Source: Cystobacter fuscus (GTDB taxonomy: Bacteria; Myxococcota; Myxococcia; Myxococcales; Myxococcaceae). From it: DNA of 64,000 bases. Location: the NCBI RefSeq assembly GCF_002305875.1, contig NZ_CP022098.1:4650001-4714000 (forward strand), given 5' to 3'. How positions within the stretch are numbered: position 1 is the first letter of the stretch; each line of letters begins with the position of its first letter. Below the pieces are notes generated by a model. The model had not been told where the DNA came from and did not search any database. It worked only from the letters and a program-made list of their open reading frames with translations. Made by a program: the position numbers and the translations under genes. Positions 53,956-62,640 of this stretch are shown here, in pieces.

Positions 53956-54591
53956 ATGCCGTCACCCCTCGTCGTAGGCATCGCCGGTGGTACCGCTTCC
54001 GGCAAGACGACGGTCGCCCGGAAGGTTCGCGAGGCGCTCGCCGACTGCCGTGTGGCCTTCATCGATCAGGATTCGTATTACCGGGACCTGTCGGACCTGC
54101 CGATGGCCGAGCGCCGCGAGGTCAACTTCGACCATCCGGATGCCTTCGACACGGAACTGCTCGTGGCGCACCTGGCGGAGCTCAAGGCGGGCCGCGCCAT
54201 CCAGAAGCCCGTGTACGACTTCGTCACCTGCACGCGGCAGCCGCAGACGGTGCGCGTGGAGCCTGGGGACATGATCCTCCTGGAGGGCATCCTCGTGCTG
54301 CACATGAAGCCGCTGCGCGACGAGATGAGCGTGCGCATCTACGTGGACACGGATGACGACCTGCGCATCCTGCGCCGGCTCGAGCGCGACATCCACGAGC
54401 GCGGCCAGGACTTCGATCACGTGGTCAGCCAGTACCTGCGCCACGTGCGGCCCATGCACATGGGCTTCGTCGAGCCCTCCAAGCACCACGCGCACATCAT
54501 CGTGCCGCAGGGGGGCAACAACGACATCGCCATCGGGATGATCGTCGGCGCGCTGCGCGCCCGGCTGATGAACCCCGCCGCGCCGCGCTGA
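53956..54591 (+). CDS. udk: Uridine kinase
   Basis: The 211-residue product has the P-loop GIAGGTASGKTT, DQDSYYRDL, NFDHPDAFD, the Y-containing YDFVTCTR and the lid segment RRLERDIHERGQDFD, all characteristic of uridine/cytidine kinase. It phosphorylates uridine to UMP in pyrimidine salvage. The length matches the E. coli enzyme (213 residues). The stop is eight bp before that of the convergent MetX-fold gene. Confidence 0.95.
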   Translation: MPSPLVVGIAGGTASGKTTVARKVREALADCRVAFIDQDSYYRDLSDLPMAERREVNFDHPDAFDTELLVAHLAELKAGRAIQKPVYDFVTCTRQPQTVRVEPGDMILLEGILVLHMKPLRDEMSVRIYVDTDDDLRILRRLERDIHERGQDFDHVVSQYLRHVRPMHMGFVEPSKHHAHIIVPQGGNNDIAIGMIVGALRARLMNPAAPR

Positions 54592-54598
54592 GCGCGCT

Positions 54599-55615
54599 TC
54601 AGCCGCGGCGGCGCACGAAGTCGCGCAGGGGGCCGTGCAGCCGCCGGGAGCCGGCGAGCAGGCCCTGGTGCGAGCAGGGCTCGGGCAGCTCGTGGTAGTG
54701 CGCCCGGATGCCCGCCGCGCTGAGCAGGTGGTACGTGTCGCGCACGCGCGCGGGAGGGGCCAGCAAGTCGTTCGCGGCCGCCGCGAGCAGCACCGGGGCG
54801 CGCACCTCGGCCAGGCACTCGGAGAGGTCCGCGCCCGCGTAGGCCGTGCACAGCAATGCCCAGGCGTTCGCGTCGAAGGTATCCGCGAGGGCCTGGGCCT
54901 CGGCCTCCAGCGCCTGGGTGGCGTCCGGGGCCTCTCCGCCGGGTCCATGGACGAGCCGCAGGTACTCCAGGGCCTGCTTGCGCAGCGTGCGCCGGGGCCC
55001 GGCTCCCGGGGCGTAGTGCCCGTCATGGAAGTCGGGATCCAGGCGCAACAGGTGGCGGGTGAGGCCCAGGCGCTCGCGCAGGGACTCGGGCAGGGTGCGC
55101 GCCGCGCCGAGCACCGCCACGCCCCCCACCCGCTCGGCGAAGAGCGCCGCGAGCCGCAGTGCCACCAGCCCGCCGAGCCCCACGCCCACCACCGCGCGCA
55201 CGCGCTCCACCTTCATCGAGCGCAAGAGCGCCGCCACCGCGCGCGCCATGTCCAGCACCGTCACCGTGGGCAGCGCGGCGCCATAGGGCCGGCGCGCGTG
55301 AGGATCCACCGCCACCGGCGACGTGGAGCCGAACGGACTGCCGAGCAGGTTGGGCACCACCACGTGCAGCGCCGCCGTGTCCAGGGGTCGCCCCTCGCCG
55401 AGTAGCTCCGAGCCCCACCCGGAGTACGGGACGGCGTCCTGCCCCGCGGGGCGAAGCGCGTGGTGGGAGTGCGGCAGATCGTGCAACAGCACCACAACAT
55501 TGTCCTCGGAGCGCTCGCCGTAGGCACACCAGGCGATCCGGGCTGCGCCCAGCAGGCCGCCTTCCTCCAGGGGAAGTGCAACCGGAGACACGTAGGATCC
55601 GTGGGTCTGGTACAC
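54599..55615 (-). CDS. MetX-like alpha/beta-hydrolase-fold protein lacking the nucleophile Ser
   Basis: The 338-residue product starts at GTG 55615. It follows the homoserine O-acetyltransferase pattern: LLHDLPHSHHA (oxyanion region), VVPNLLGSPFGSTSP, TVLDMARAVAALL, and the closing ANDLLAPP and CSHQGLL that supply Asp and His. The nucleophile elbow should read GGSMGG or similar but reads GVGLGG (144-149), with Gly146 in place of Ser. Acyl transfer by the usual mechanism is therefore unlikely. It may be a pseudoenzyme with a binding or regulatory role. Confidence 0.82.
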   Translation of the reverse strand: MYQTHGSYVSPVALPLEEGGLLGAARIAWCAYGERSEDNVVVLLHDLPHSHHALRPAGQDAVPYSGWGSELLGEGRPLDTAALHVVVPNLLGSPFGSTSPVAVDPHARRPYGAALPTVTVLDMARAVAALLRSMKVERVRAVVGVGLGGLVALRLAALFAERVGGVAVLGAARTLPESLRERLGLTRHLLRLDPDFHDGHYAPGAGPRRTLRKQALEYLRLVHGPGGEAPDATQALEAEAQALADTFDANAWALLCTAYAGADLSECLAEVRAPVLLAAAANDLLAPPARVRDTYHLLSAAGIRAHYHELPEPCSHQGLLAGSRRLHGPLRDFVRRRG

Positions 55616-55671
55616 GAGAGCCAGGCTTCATATCACTACGGCCGTTTTTCCCGATCCCAGGAGTTGCTCGC

Positions 55672-56577
55672 GTGAAGCGTTATTTCGGAGTCATCGTGCT
55701 CATCGTCGGCATCATCCTCGCCGCGGTGGTGACGACCCGTGCCTCGAGTGCCCGGGCGCTCGAGGCCCAGCGGGATGCGGACTTCGCCCGGGTGCAGAAG
55801 GACTATCTGGAGCGCGTGGGCTGGCTGCGCGTCAACCCGGACGAGAAGGCCTACCGGCAGGAGGTGTCGTCCTTCTTCAAGGCGTACTTCACGCAGGTGG
55901 ACGCGCACCACGATCGCTACAAGCTGGGCAAGACATACGACGCGTACCTCGCCGAGCTGGAGAAGCGCGGCGACAAGGATGACCGCGTCCAGGATCGCAA
56001 GGCCTTCTACGAGTACACGCGCCAGGTGTTCGATCAGATGCGCGAGGGCAAGTACGAGCCGCTGTGGACGGCGACGGACAAGGGCATGCGCCTGGACGTG
56101 GTGTCCGCGGACGTGGTGAAGGTGCTCGACAAGCCGCAGGTGCGCTTGCGGCTGGCGCTCTGGGGCGCCCAGCGCGAGGAGCGCTCGGACGGCAAGGTGA
56201 AGAAGATGGTGACGAGCGCCTCGTTCAAGACGCAGTGGAAGCTCACGGACGAGCGCGGCAGGTTGCAGGGCGAGATGAGCGCGGAGGACCCCTCGATGAA
56301 GGTGGACTTCCCCGAGCGCTTCATCGCCGAGTTCCCGCCGCAGATGGTGCTGGGCCACTACGACATGGACCTGGTGCCCAACGAGGTGAAGAAGATGGAG
56401 ATCTCCTTCCAGGTGAGCTCGCGCGCGGCGTCGGGCGGGGACGCCACGGCCTCCTACGTGTGGAAGCTGGAGGTGCCCTCGGAGTGGCGGCTCGGCGCGG
56501 GCGAGAAGTGGGAGGGCGCCGAGGTCACCGAGCGCCCCGAGGAGGAGATCGATCCGGCCAAGGCGGCGCGCAAGTAG
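55672..56577 (+). CDS. Membrane-anchored protein of unknown function
   Basis: From GTG 55672 (AGGAG eight bases upstream) the product has 301 residues. An N-terminal helix (5-25) anchors it, a helical stretch (25-130) follows, and then a mostly beta domain (135-285) rich in alternating charged and hydrophobic residues. It is divergent from the MetX-like gene across 56 bp. No family recognised. Confidence 0.78.
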   Translation: MKRYFGVIVLIVGIILAAVVTTRASSARALEAQRDADFARVQKDYLERVGWLRVNPDEKAYRQEVSSFFKAYFTQVDAHHDRYKLGKTYDAYLAELEKRGDKDDRVQDRKAFYEYTRQVFDQMREGKYEPLWTATDKGMRLDVVSADVVKVLDKPQVRLRLALWGAQREERSDGKVKKMVTSASFKTQWKLTDERGRLQGEMSAEDPSMKVDFPERFIAEFPPQMVLGHYDMDLVPNEVKKMEISFQVSSRAASGGDATASYVWKLEVPSEWRLGAGEKWEGAEVTERPEEEIDPAKAARK

Positions 56578-56580
56578 GCG

Positions 56581-58767
56581 CTAGCCGCCCACCACCGTGA
56601 AGTGCGAGCCCAACCGGTACGCCGACAGCGTGCCGAGCTCGTCCAGGAAGTAGAGGTTGAGCTGGGCGTCGGCCTGGAGCGCCATGAGTCCCGCGCCGGC
56701 GCGCACCTCCGCGAGCACGTCGCCGCGGAGGGGATCCACCGCGCGCACGCGCTCGCCCGGCACCAGGGCGACGCCGCGCGAGACGATGGGCCGCAGGGGA
56801 CGGGTGAGCTGCTCGCCCGAGGCGCCCACGCGCCAGTCCACCTCGCCCGAGTCGCTCACCCGCGCCGCCGCGCCCAGGGCGGAGGTCACCAGCACCGCGC
56901 CCGGCAGGCGCGCGAGCGCGAAGGGCCCCGGTCCCAGGTGCAGCGCGCGCTGCCAGCGCGACTGTCCCGCCGCGTCCACGCACAAGAGCACGCCCTCTCC
57001 CTCCAGCTCTCCGGCGATGTACACGCGCTTGCCGCTGGGCAGCGGCGTGGAGGGCAGGGCGAGTGACATCTCGTACGTCCACACCGCCTCGCCGGTGTGC
57101 GCGTCCGCGAGCAGCAGCGCCGAGTTGGAGCCCTGGCCGAGCAGCGCCACGAAGCGCCGCGCCCAGGGCACCGGCGCGCCCAGGAAGGGCAGGGACGCGC
57201 TCATGCGGAAGCGCACCTGGCCATCCCCGAGCCCCAGCCCGTAGAGGTAGCCCGAGTCCGTCGCCAGCAGGGCGCGGTGGGCATGGATGGACAGGTAGCC
57301 CCGGCGCGTGCGCGCGGGGGTCAGCCGCCACGCCTCGCGGCCCGTCACCTCGTTGAGCGCGAGCACCACCCGCTCATCCGCCAGGGTGTAGAGCATGCCG
57401 TACTGCCGCAGGAGCAACGGGCCCACGTGCAACCCGTCGTGCACGCGCAACCAGTCCGCTCCCGAGCCCTTGCCGGGAAAGCCGCACAGGCGCACCGCGC
57501 TCGCCGCCAGGCTGTAGCCGTCCTCCGAGGCCGCCACGCCATGGCTCGCCGCCCGCCGCCACACCTGCTTGCCCGTCTTGCGATCGAAGGCGCAGGCCAT
57601 GTCCGGCGACGAGTACACCAGCCCCTGGCGCCCCATCATCAGCCGCCCCATGTCCGCGTCCACCAGCTTGCGCTGCTCCCACAGGCTCTCGAAGCGCAGC
57701 CGGCGCAGCCGTCCCGGCACCTTCAGCGGGCGGGAGCCTCCGGAGGCTGTCGCCACCCGGGCCGGCGCGGCCCCCGCCTCCTCGGGGGGCCGGACGGCGC
57801 CGCGCAGGTGGGACAGCCCCTCGCGGCTGCGCTCGGTCAGCTCCTGCAGGTACGGGTTGTTCGCGAGCGAGCGCTCGCGCTCGGACATGGCCAGGGCCAG
57901 CGCCTGGCCCAGGTGGAACATGGCCGCGAGCAGCTCCTCGGCGCGCAGGGCGATGGGAGGGCCGCCCAGGCGCGCCTCTCCCGCCTTCAAATCCAACGTC
58001 AGCTCGGGCCGCACGCCCGCGGGCTCGAAGGAGAAGCGCGGCTCGCCCACCTCCATGGCGCGAGCCAGGTCCGCCGCCTGCCGCGTGAGCTCCAACGCCG
58101 TGAGGAAGGGCGGCCCCGGCGCGCGCCACGCCACCGGCCGCTGCGGCAGCGCCAGCCACACCTCGCCCGGACACAGCAGGGACGCCAGCGCCGGGCCCTT
58201 CTCGCGCGCCGCCCGCCGCAGCACGTCATCCCCGTCGTCCAGCACGAAGCCGAAGCCGGGCAGGGTGGGGGCCGTGGCGCGGAACGTGAAGGGCTCGGGG
58301 CGCAGCTCGCGGGGATGGGGCGCGGACTCCTCCAGCTCCTTCAGGGCCTGCTTCAGCGCCTGGCCCTGCTCGTCCCGCAGCCGCTCCGGCGCCACCTGCT
58401 TCAGGTCCTCCAGGAAGCCGTGGCCACATGCCCGCGCCGCCTCCACCAGCTCCTCCGCGTCCAGCCGCAACGCCGGCCGCAGCAGCCGCGCCGGACGCGA
58501 CAGGCTCGCCACCTGCACCTCGATGTCCGCTCCTGAACGTCTCAGCACCAGCTCCAGGTGCGCTTCCGTGAGCGACACCTGCGCGAGCCTCTGCCCTCCC
58601 GCGTGCAGCGCGGCCAGGGCTGCGAGCAGCGCGGGCACCACGTCCACCAGCGGCTCCTCCACCGCGCCGGGCAGCAGATTCACCCCGTCCAATTCCAGCG
58701 ACACGGAATCATGCGGCGCCTCCGCGGGTTCGCGCTTCCATCGATGTCCGATGCGAAAGCGGATCAT
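56581..58767 (-). CDS. PQQ-type beta-propeller protein
   Basis: From ATG 58767 the product has 728 residues; a TTG at 58788 would add seven. The N-terminal half (1-330) is Leu/Ala-rich, helical and not recognised. From about 345 to the end, repeats such as CAFDRKTGKQVWR, LALNEVTGREAWR, LLADAHTGEAVWTYEM and VDPLRGDVLAEVRAG are typical PQQ-like propeller blades. There is no signal peptide, so it is probably cytoplasmic, unlike most quinoprotein propellers. It may be a protein-binding platform. Confidence 0.82.
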   Translation of the reverse strand: MIRFRIGHRWKREPAEAPHDSVSLELDGVNLLPGAVEEPLVDVVPALLAALAALHAGGQRLAQVSLTEAHLELVLRRSGADIEVQVASLSRPARLLRPALRLDAEELVEAARACGHGFLEDLKQVAPERLRDEQGQALKQALKELEESAPHPRELRPEPFTFRATAPTLPGFGFVLDDGDDVLRRAAREKGPALASLLCPGEVWLALPQRPVAWRAPGPPFLTALELTRQAADLARAMEVGEPRFSFEPAGVRPELTLDLKAGEARLGGPPIALRAEELLAAMFHLGQALALAMSERERSLANNPYLQELTERSREGLSHLRGAVRPPEEAGAAPARVATASGGSRPLKVPGRLRRLRFESLWEQRKLVDADMGRLMMGRQGLVYSSPDMACAFDRKTGKQVWRRAASHGVAASEDGYSLAASAVRLCGFPGKGSGADWLRVHDGLHVGPLLLRQYGMLYTLADERVVLALNEVTGREAWRLTPARTRRGYLSIHAHRALLATDSGYLYGLGLGDGQVRFRMSASLPFLGAPVPWARRFVALLGQGSNSALLLADAHTGEAVWTYEMSLALPSTPLPSGKRVYIAGELEGEGVLLCVDAAGQSRWQRALHLGPGPFALARLPGAVLVTSALGAAARVSDSGEVDWRVGASGEQLTRPLRPIVSRGVALVPGERVRAVDPLRGDVLAEVRAGAGLMALQADAQLNLYFLDELGTLSAYRLGSHFTVVGG

Positions 58768-58781
58768 CCCTTCCCCATTCG

Positions 58782-58811
58782 TTGACAAGCCAGAATAGCG
58801 ATGGCTAGCAT
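58782..58811 (+). promoter_or_regulatory. Sigma-70-like promoter of the HARE-HTH gene
   Basis: TTGACA (58782-58787, six of six) and TAGCAT (58806-58811, four of six) are 18 bases apart. The region to the start codon is AT-rich, and GGGGAA precedes the ATG at 58869. Confidence 0.6.
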
Positions 58812-58868
58812 CCGCCGCCCAACGGACCTACATTTTTGTAACCGTTTGAATTTATTGGGGAATCGTCG

Positions 58869-61016
58869 ATGACTTTTTATGAGGCCGCTCTCCGCGTGCT
58901 CGAGAGCGAAGGCCGTCCCCTCCACTTCCTCGAGATCACCGAGAGATCGATCGCCCAGAATCTGCTGTCCCACGTGGGCAAGACGCCCGAGCTGACGATG
59001 CTGTCGCGGCTCGCGGCGATGGCCCGCCGGACGCGCGATCGCAAGGTGATCGTCACCGCCAAGGACACCTTCGCCCTGACGGACTGGTCGCTGCCGGAGG
59101 ACCTGGAGGCGCTGGCGCACACGGGCGTGCTGGAGGCGCATCCCGAGGAGGGGCTGCCTCCTCTGCGGCCCACCGAGCGGCACCCGGATCCCCGCGTGGA
59201 CAACGTGCGCGTGGCGGGCCGGGGCAGCGAGCGCAAGCAGCGCCGCCAGGACGAGGAGGAGGGCCGGGGTGGTCGCCGGCGCCGCTTCCCGCCGATGCCG
59301 GAGGTGGTGTTCGAGATCCTCAGCGAGGCGGACCAATCGCTGCGTCCGGAGCAACTGCTCGAGCAGGCGCGCGCGAAGGAGCTGGCGGCCGAGGACGCCA
59401 CGGTGGAGGCGCTGCTCACCGCGCTCCTGGAGGACAACCAGCGGCGCATCGACGCGGGCCGCCGTCCCCAGTTCTCGTTCTCCACGGAGACGGGCGCGGT
59501 GACGCTGGAGCGCGCGGGCTCGCCGAGCGAGGCGCCGCCCCTGGAGCTGCAGGCCGCGTTCGCCGCCGCGCTGGGCATTCCGCTCGAGGACGGGCGTCCG
59601 GTGCTCAACCGCCCGAGTGCCACCGCCGCCGCCCCCGAGGCCCTGGCGGATGCCGCGCTGCTGACGGCGGCGCGCTCCGCGGTGAAGGACGCGCGCAAGG
59701 CCGTGGCGCGCTCGCTGCGCAAGCGCCTGGGCGAGCTGGACGTGGGCACCTTCGAGAAGTCCGTCGTGAAGATGATGCACGCGCTGGGCTTCCGCGAGCT
59801 CAAGGTGGCCAAGCGCTCCAAGGAAGGCCCGTTGCTCACCGCCCGCAAGCGCGAGGGCAGCGTGGACCTGCGCTTCGCCATCCGCATGCTCAAGGGCGCG
59901 CCCGCGTTGGATCGCAAGGCGGTGCAGGAGCTGCGCAAGGACCTCGGCCACTACTCGGCACAGGTGGGTCTGCTCGCGTGCGCCGGTGAGGCCCGGGGCG
60001 ATGCGCGCACCGAGGCCCAGGCCAGTGGCTCGCTGGTGATGCTGTGGTGCGGCGACGCGCTGGGCGAGAAGTTCCTCGAGGCGAAGGCCGCGGTGAGCGT
60101 CACCACGGTGGAGCTGTACGACGTGGACGAGCGCTTCTTCGAGGTGGCGAAGCTGGAGGCCGAGGAGGCCCAGAAGCGCCGCGAGGAGCGCCAGCGCGAG
60201 AAGCTGGCCCGCGCCGACGAGGGCGAGGAGGCGGGCGGGGAAGGGGAGTCGCGCGGGGCCGTGTCCGTCGAGGCCACGGACGACAGCCAGAAGCGCCGGG
60301 AGGAGCGGCGCGAGGAGCGTCAGCGCGAGCGGGATGCGCGCCGGGAAGAGCGCCGCCAGGCGCGCAAGGCCGCACAGGAGGAGCCGGGCACCGAGTCCGC
60401 GCCCGCCGCGGCCGCGCCCGAGGCGGCACCCACCGCGCCCGCCGGCCTGTCCGAGGAGGAGGAGGGCGACGAGGAGGGCGAGGACGAGGATCTCGAGGCC
60501 GCGAGCGCCTTCGTGGCGGGTGGGGCGGGAGAGGCGGGGAGCCCGGAAGAGGCCGCGGCGTCGGGTGAGCGCAAGCGCCGCCGCCGCCGTCGCCGGGGCC
60601 GTCGCGGCCGGGGCGGTCGTGGGCCGGAGGGCGCTCCGGGTGAGCCGGGCGCCGCGGCTGCCGTCGAGGGAGCCGCCGCCGTCGCCGTGACCACCGAGGC
60701 CCCGGTGTCCACCACGACGGTGGAGACCACGACGGGGCAGCTCACCACCCAGCAGGAGAGCGCCCTGGTCGTCGTCACGGCAGTGGAGGCGGGGCCCGTG
60801 GAGGGCGTTTCCGCTCCTCCGGTCGAGGCCCAGGGGTCGCTCCCCCTGGACGTGCCGCCCGCCGCGCCCGCCGTGGCCGTCGAGGTGTCACCCGCCCCCG
60901 AGGCGGCTCCAGCCGCTCCGGAGGCCGCTCCGGCCACCCCCGAGGAGCCCAAGCCCCAAGGGGAGCCCGGGCCGTCCTCATCGAACGGTGGCTCGCCGGA
61001 AGGCGGAACGGCCTGA
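58869..61016 (+). CDS. HARE-HTH, Mrr-like nuclease-fold and low-complexity tail fusion
   Basis: The 715-residue product has an N-terminal HARE-HTH winged helix (MTFYEAALRVLESEGRPLHF, then TFALTDW, about 1-75), a basic linker, a second helical segment (about 138-180) that repeats the PLHFLEI-type pattern loosely (VFEILSEADQSLRPEQLLEQ), and a restriction-endonuclease-like region (about 295-425) with FEKSVVKMMHALGFRELKV and DLRFAIRMLKG. A long charged tail follows with RKRRRRRRRGRRGRGGRG (about 570-590) and an acidic/Ala/Pro end. It should bind DNA or RNA polymerase; whether the nuclease fold is active is not known. Confidence 0.8.
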   Translation: MTFYEAALRVLESEGRPLHFLEITERSIAQNLLSHVGKTPELTMLSRLAAMARRTRDRKVIVTAKDTFALTDWSLPEDLEALAHTGVLEAHPEEGLPPLRPTERHPDPRVDNVRVAGRGSERKQRRQDEEEGRGGRRRRFPPMPEVVFEILSEADQSLRPEQLLEQARAKELAAEDATVEALLTALLEDNQRRIDAGRRPQFSFSTETGAVTLERAGSPSEAPPLELQAAFAAALGIPLEDGRPVLNRPSATAAAPEALADAALLTAARSAVKDARKAVARSLRKRLGELDVGTFEKSVVKMMHALGFRELKVAKRSKEGPLLTARKREGSVDLRFAIRMLKGAPALDRKAVQELRKDLGHYSAQVGLLACAGEARGDARTEAQASGSLVMLWCGDALGEKFLEAKAAVSVTTVELYDVDERFFEVAKLEAEEAQKRREERQREKLARADEGEEAGGEGESRGAVSVEATDDSQKRREERREERQRERDARREERRQARKAAQEEPGTESAPAAAAPEAAPTAPAGLSEEEEGDEEGEDEDLEAASAFVAGGAGEAGSPEEAAASGERKRRRRRRRGRRGRGGRGPEGAPGEPGAAAAVEGAAAVAVTTEAPVSTTTVETTTGQLTTQQESALVVVTAVEAGPVEGVSAPPVEAQGSLPLDVPPAAPAVAVEVSPAPEAAPAAPEAAPATPEEPKPQGEPGPSSSNGGSPEGGTA

Positions 61017-61071
61017 CGTCCACGTGCTCCGGGCGTGAGGGGCGCGCGGGACTGGGTTAGGGTAGGCCGGT

Positions 61072-61995
61072 ATGAAGTCCGGCCTGCTCCCCTTCCTCGT
61101 GGCGCTGTTGCTGCTCGGCGCCTGCCGCTCGCGCGAGCCGCGCTTCCCGGTGGAGCACGTCTCGCTCAAGGGCGCGACGGTGATCGACAACGGTCTGCTC
61201 GGATGGTCCGCGTCGGACATCCAGGCGCTCTTCACGGACGTGCTGCGCGACAGCCGCCGCTTCGAGCTGCTCTCGGAGGAGGCTCCCGAGCGGAGTGAGC
61301 CGGGCCCCTGGTCCTTCACGCTCGAGCTGCCCTTCACCCGCGAGGCGCTCAAGGACGGTGGCACGTACTCCTTCGCCGAGGTGGGCGTCACGCTGGTGAT
61401 GGAGCGGCGCTCGGGCGAGGGCACCCAGCGCTACCAGGTGGTGGGGCTGGGCGAGGTGCGCGTGGAGTCCAAGGGCGCCGAGGCCCGGCGCAAGGCGCTG
61501 CGCGAGGCCCTGCGGCGCGGACTCGTCCAGGTGGTCGACGCGGCCAGACTCCAACTGGCGGCGGTGGGGCGCCCGGACGGGGCGTTGGTGATGGATCTCC
61601 AGTCCCCGGACGAGCGGGTGCGTGATTTCGCCTTGCGCGTGCTCGCCGAGCGGCGCAACCCCGCGGCGGCCCCGATGCTCCTCCGCCAGTTGCAGGACGA
61701 GGATCTCCAGGTGGCGCGCCAGGCGATGGGCGCGCTGGTGGAGATGAAGGAGAGCAGCGCCGTGCCCGCGCTCATCGAGCTGGTGAAGGAGCGGGACGTG
61801 GGCTTCATGCAGGAGGTCGTCTTCGCCATCGGAGAGATCGGCGGAGCCGAGGCCGAGGCGTATCTCTTCACCGTGGCGCAGGGGCATGATCAGCCCGATG
61901 TCCAGGCCGCGGCCCAGCAGGCGCTCGATACACTCTACGCGGCTCACAAGCTCGCCACCCCGGAGGCGCGCGGCACGGACCGCGCGGAACACTGA
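61072..61995 (+). CDS. HEAT-repeat lipoprotein
   Basis: The 307-residue product has a lipoprotein signal ending in LLLLGACRS. After an N-terminal beta-rich domain (about 25-165) come HEAT/PBS-lyase-like repeats (about 180-290: RDFALRVLAERRNPAAAPML; ARQAMGALVEMKESSAVPAL; EVVFAIGEIGGAEAEAYL). It is likely an envelope scaffold. Its stop is three bases before the next lipoprotein gene, which suggests cotranscription through to the homoserine dehydrogenase. Confidence 0.82.
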   Translation: MKSGLLPFLVALLLLGACRSREPRFPVEHVSLKGATVIDNGLLGWSASDIQALFTDVLRDSRRFELLSEEAPERSEPGPWSFTLELPFTREALKDGGTYSFAEVGVTLVMERRSGEGTQRYQVVGLGEVRVESKGAEARRKALREALRRGLVQVVDAARLQLAAVGRPDGALVMDLQSPDERVRDFALRVLAERRNPAAAPMLLRQLQDEDLQVARQAMGALVEMKESSAVPALIELVKERDVGFMQEVVFAIGEIGGAEAEAYLFTVAQGHDQPDVQAAAQQALDTLYAAHKLATPEARGTDRAEH

Positions 61996-61998
61996 GAC

Positions 61999-62640
61999 AT
62001 GAAGCTCTCGTCTGTCGTCGTACGAATGGCCCTTGGGGCCGCGTGGGTACTGGGGGCTGGCGCGTGCGCGGGCCGGCAGCCGGTGGCCGACTCCGCGTCC
62101 GGCTCCTCCTCGCGCGCCACCGAGTCGCTGTCCGCGTACTACCCGCTGGCCGTGGGCAACCGCTGGACGTACCGGGTGAATGGCCGCGAGGACAAGCCGG
62201 TGACGGTGGAGGTGCTCAAGGAGGAGGACGGCTACTTCCACGACAGCCAGGGCGGACAGCTCACCGTGGACGCCTTCGGGGTGCGTGATCGCAAGCGCTA
62301 CCTCTTGCGCGGGCCGCTCACCGAGGGCAGCCAGTGGACGAACGTGGTGTCCGTGGCGTCCACCGAGCGCTACCGCATCCTCCAGGCGGACGTGCCGTGC
62401 GAGACGCGCGCGGGGGCCTTCCCGGCGTGTGTCCGGGTGGAGGCGAGCAACCGCGTGGACGCGAACACCACGCTCATCAACGCGCTCACCTTCGCGCGGG
62501 GCGTGGGCCTGGTGCGCATGGAGCTGTTCGTCCAGAAGAGCAACGGCGAGCGCATGCCGCAGACGTCGCTGGAGCTGGAGTCCTATCAACTCAACCCTGG
62601 GGCGCCGACCGCGCGAGGCCAGGCGGAGGAAGCGCCATGA
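61999..62640 (+). CDS. Lipoprotein of unknown function
   Basis: The 213-residue product has a lipoprotein signal ending in LGAGACAGRQ. The mature part has YYPLAVGNRWTYRVNG and a beta-rich pattern with an internal Cys pair. No function recognised. It is coupled to the homoserine dehydrogenase gene by ATGA. Confidence 0.8.
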   Translation: MKLSSVVVRMALGAAWVLGAGACAGRQPVADSASGSSSRATESLSAYYPLAVGNRWTYRVNGREDKPVTVEVLKEEDGYFHDSQGGQLTVDAFGVRDRKRYLLRGPLTEGSQWTNVVSVASTERYRILQADVPCETRAGAFPACVRVEASNRVDANTTLINALTFARGVGLVRMELFVQKSNGERMPQTSLELESYQLNPGAPTARGQAEEAP

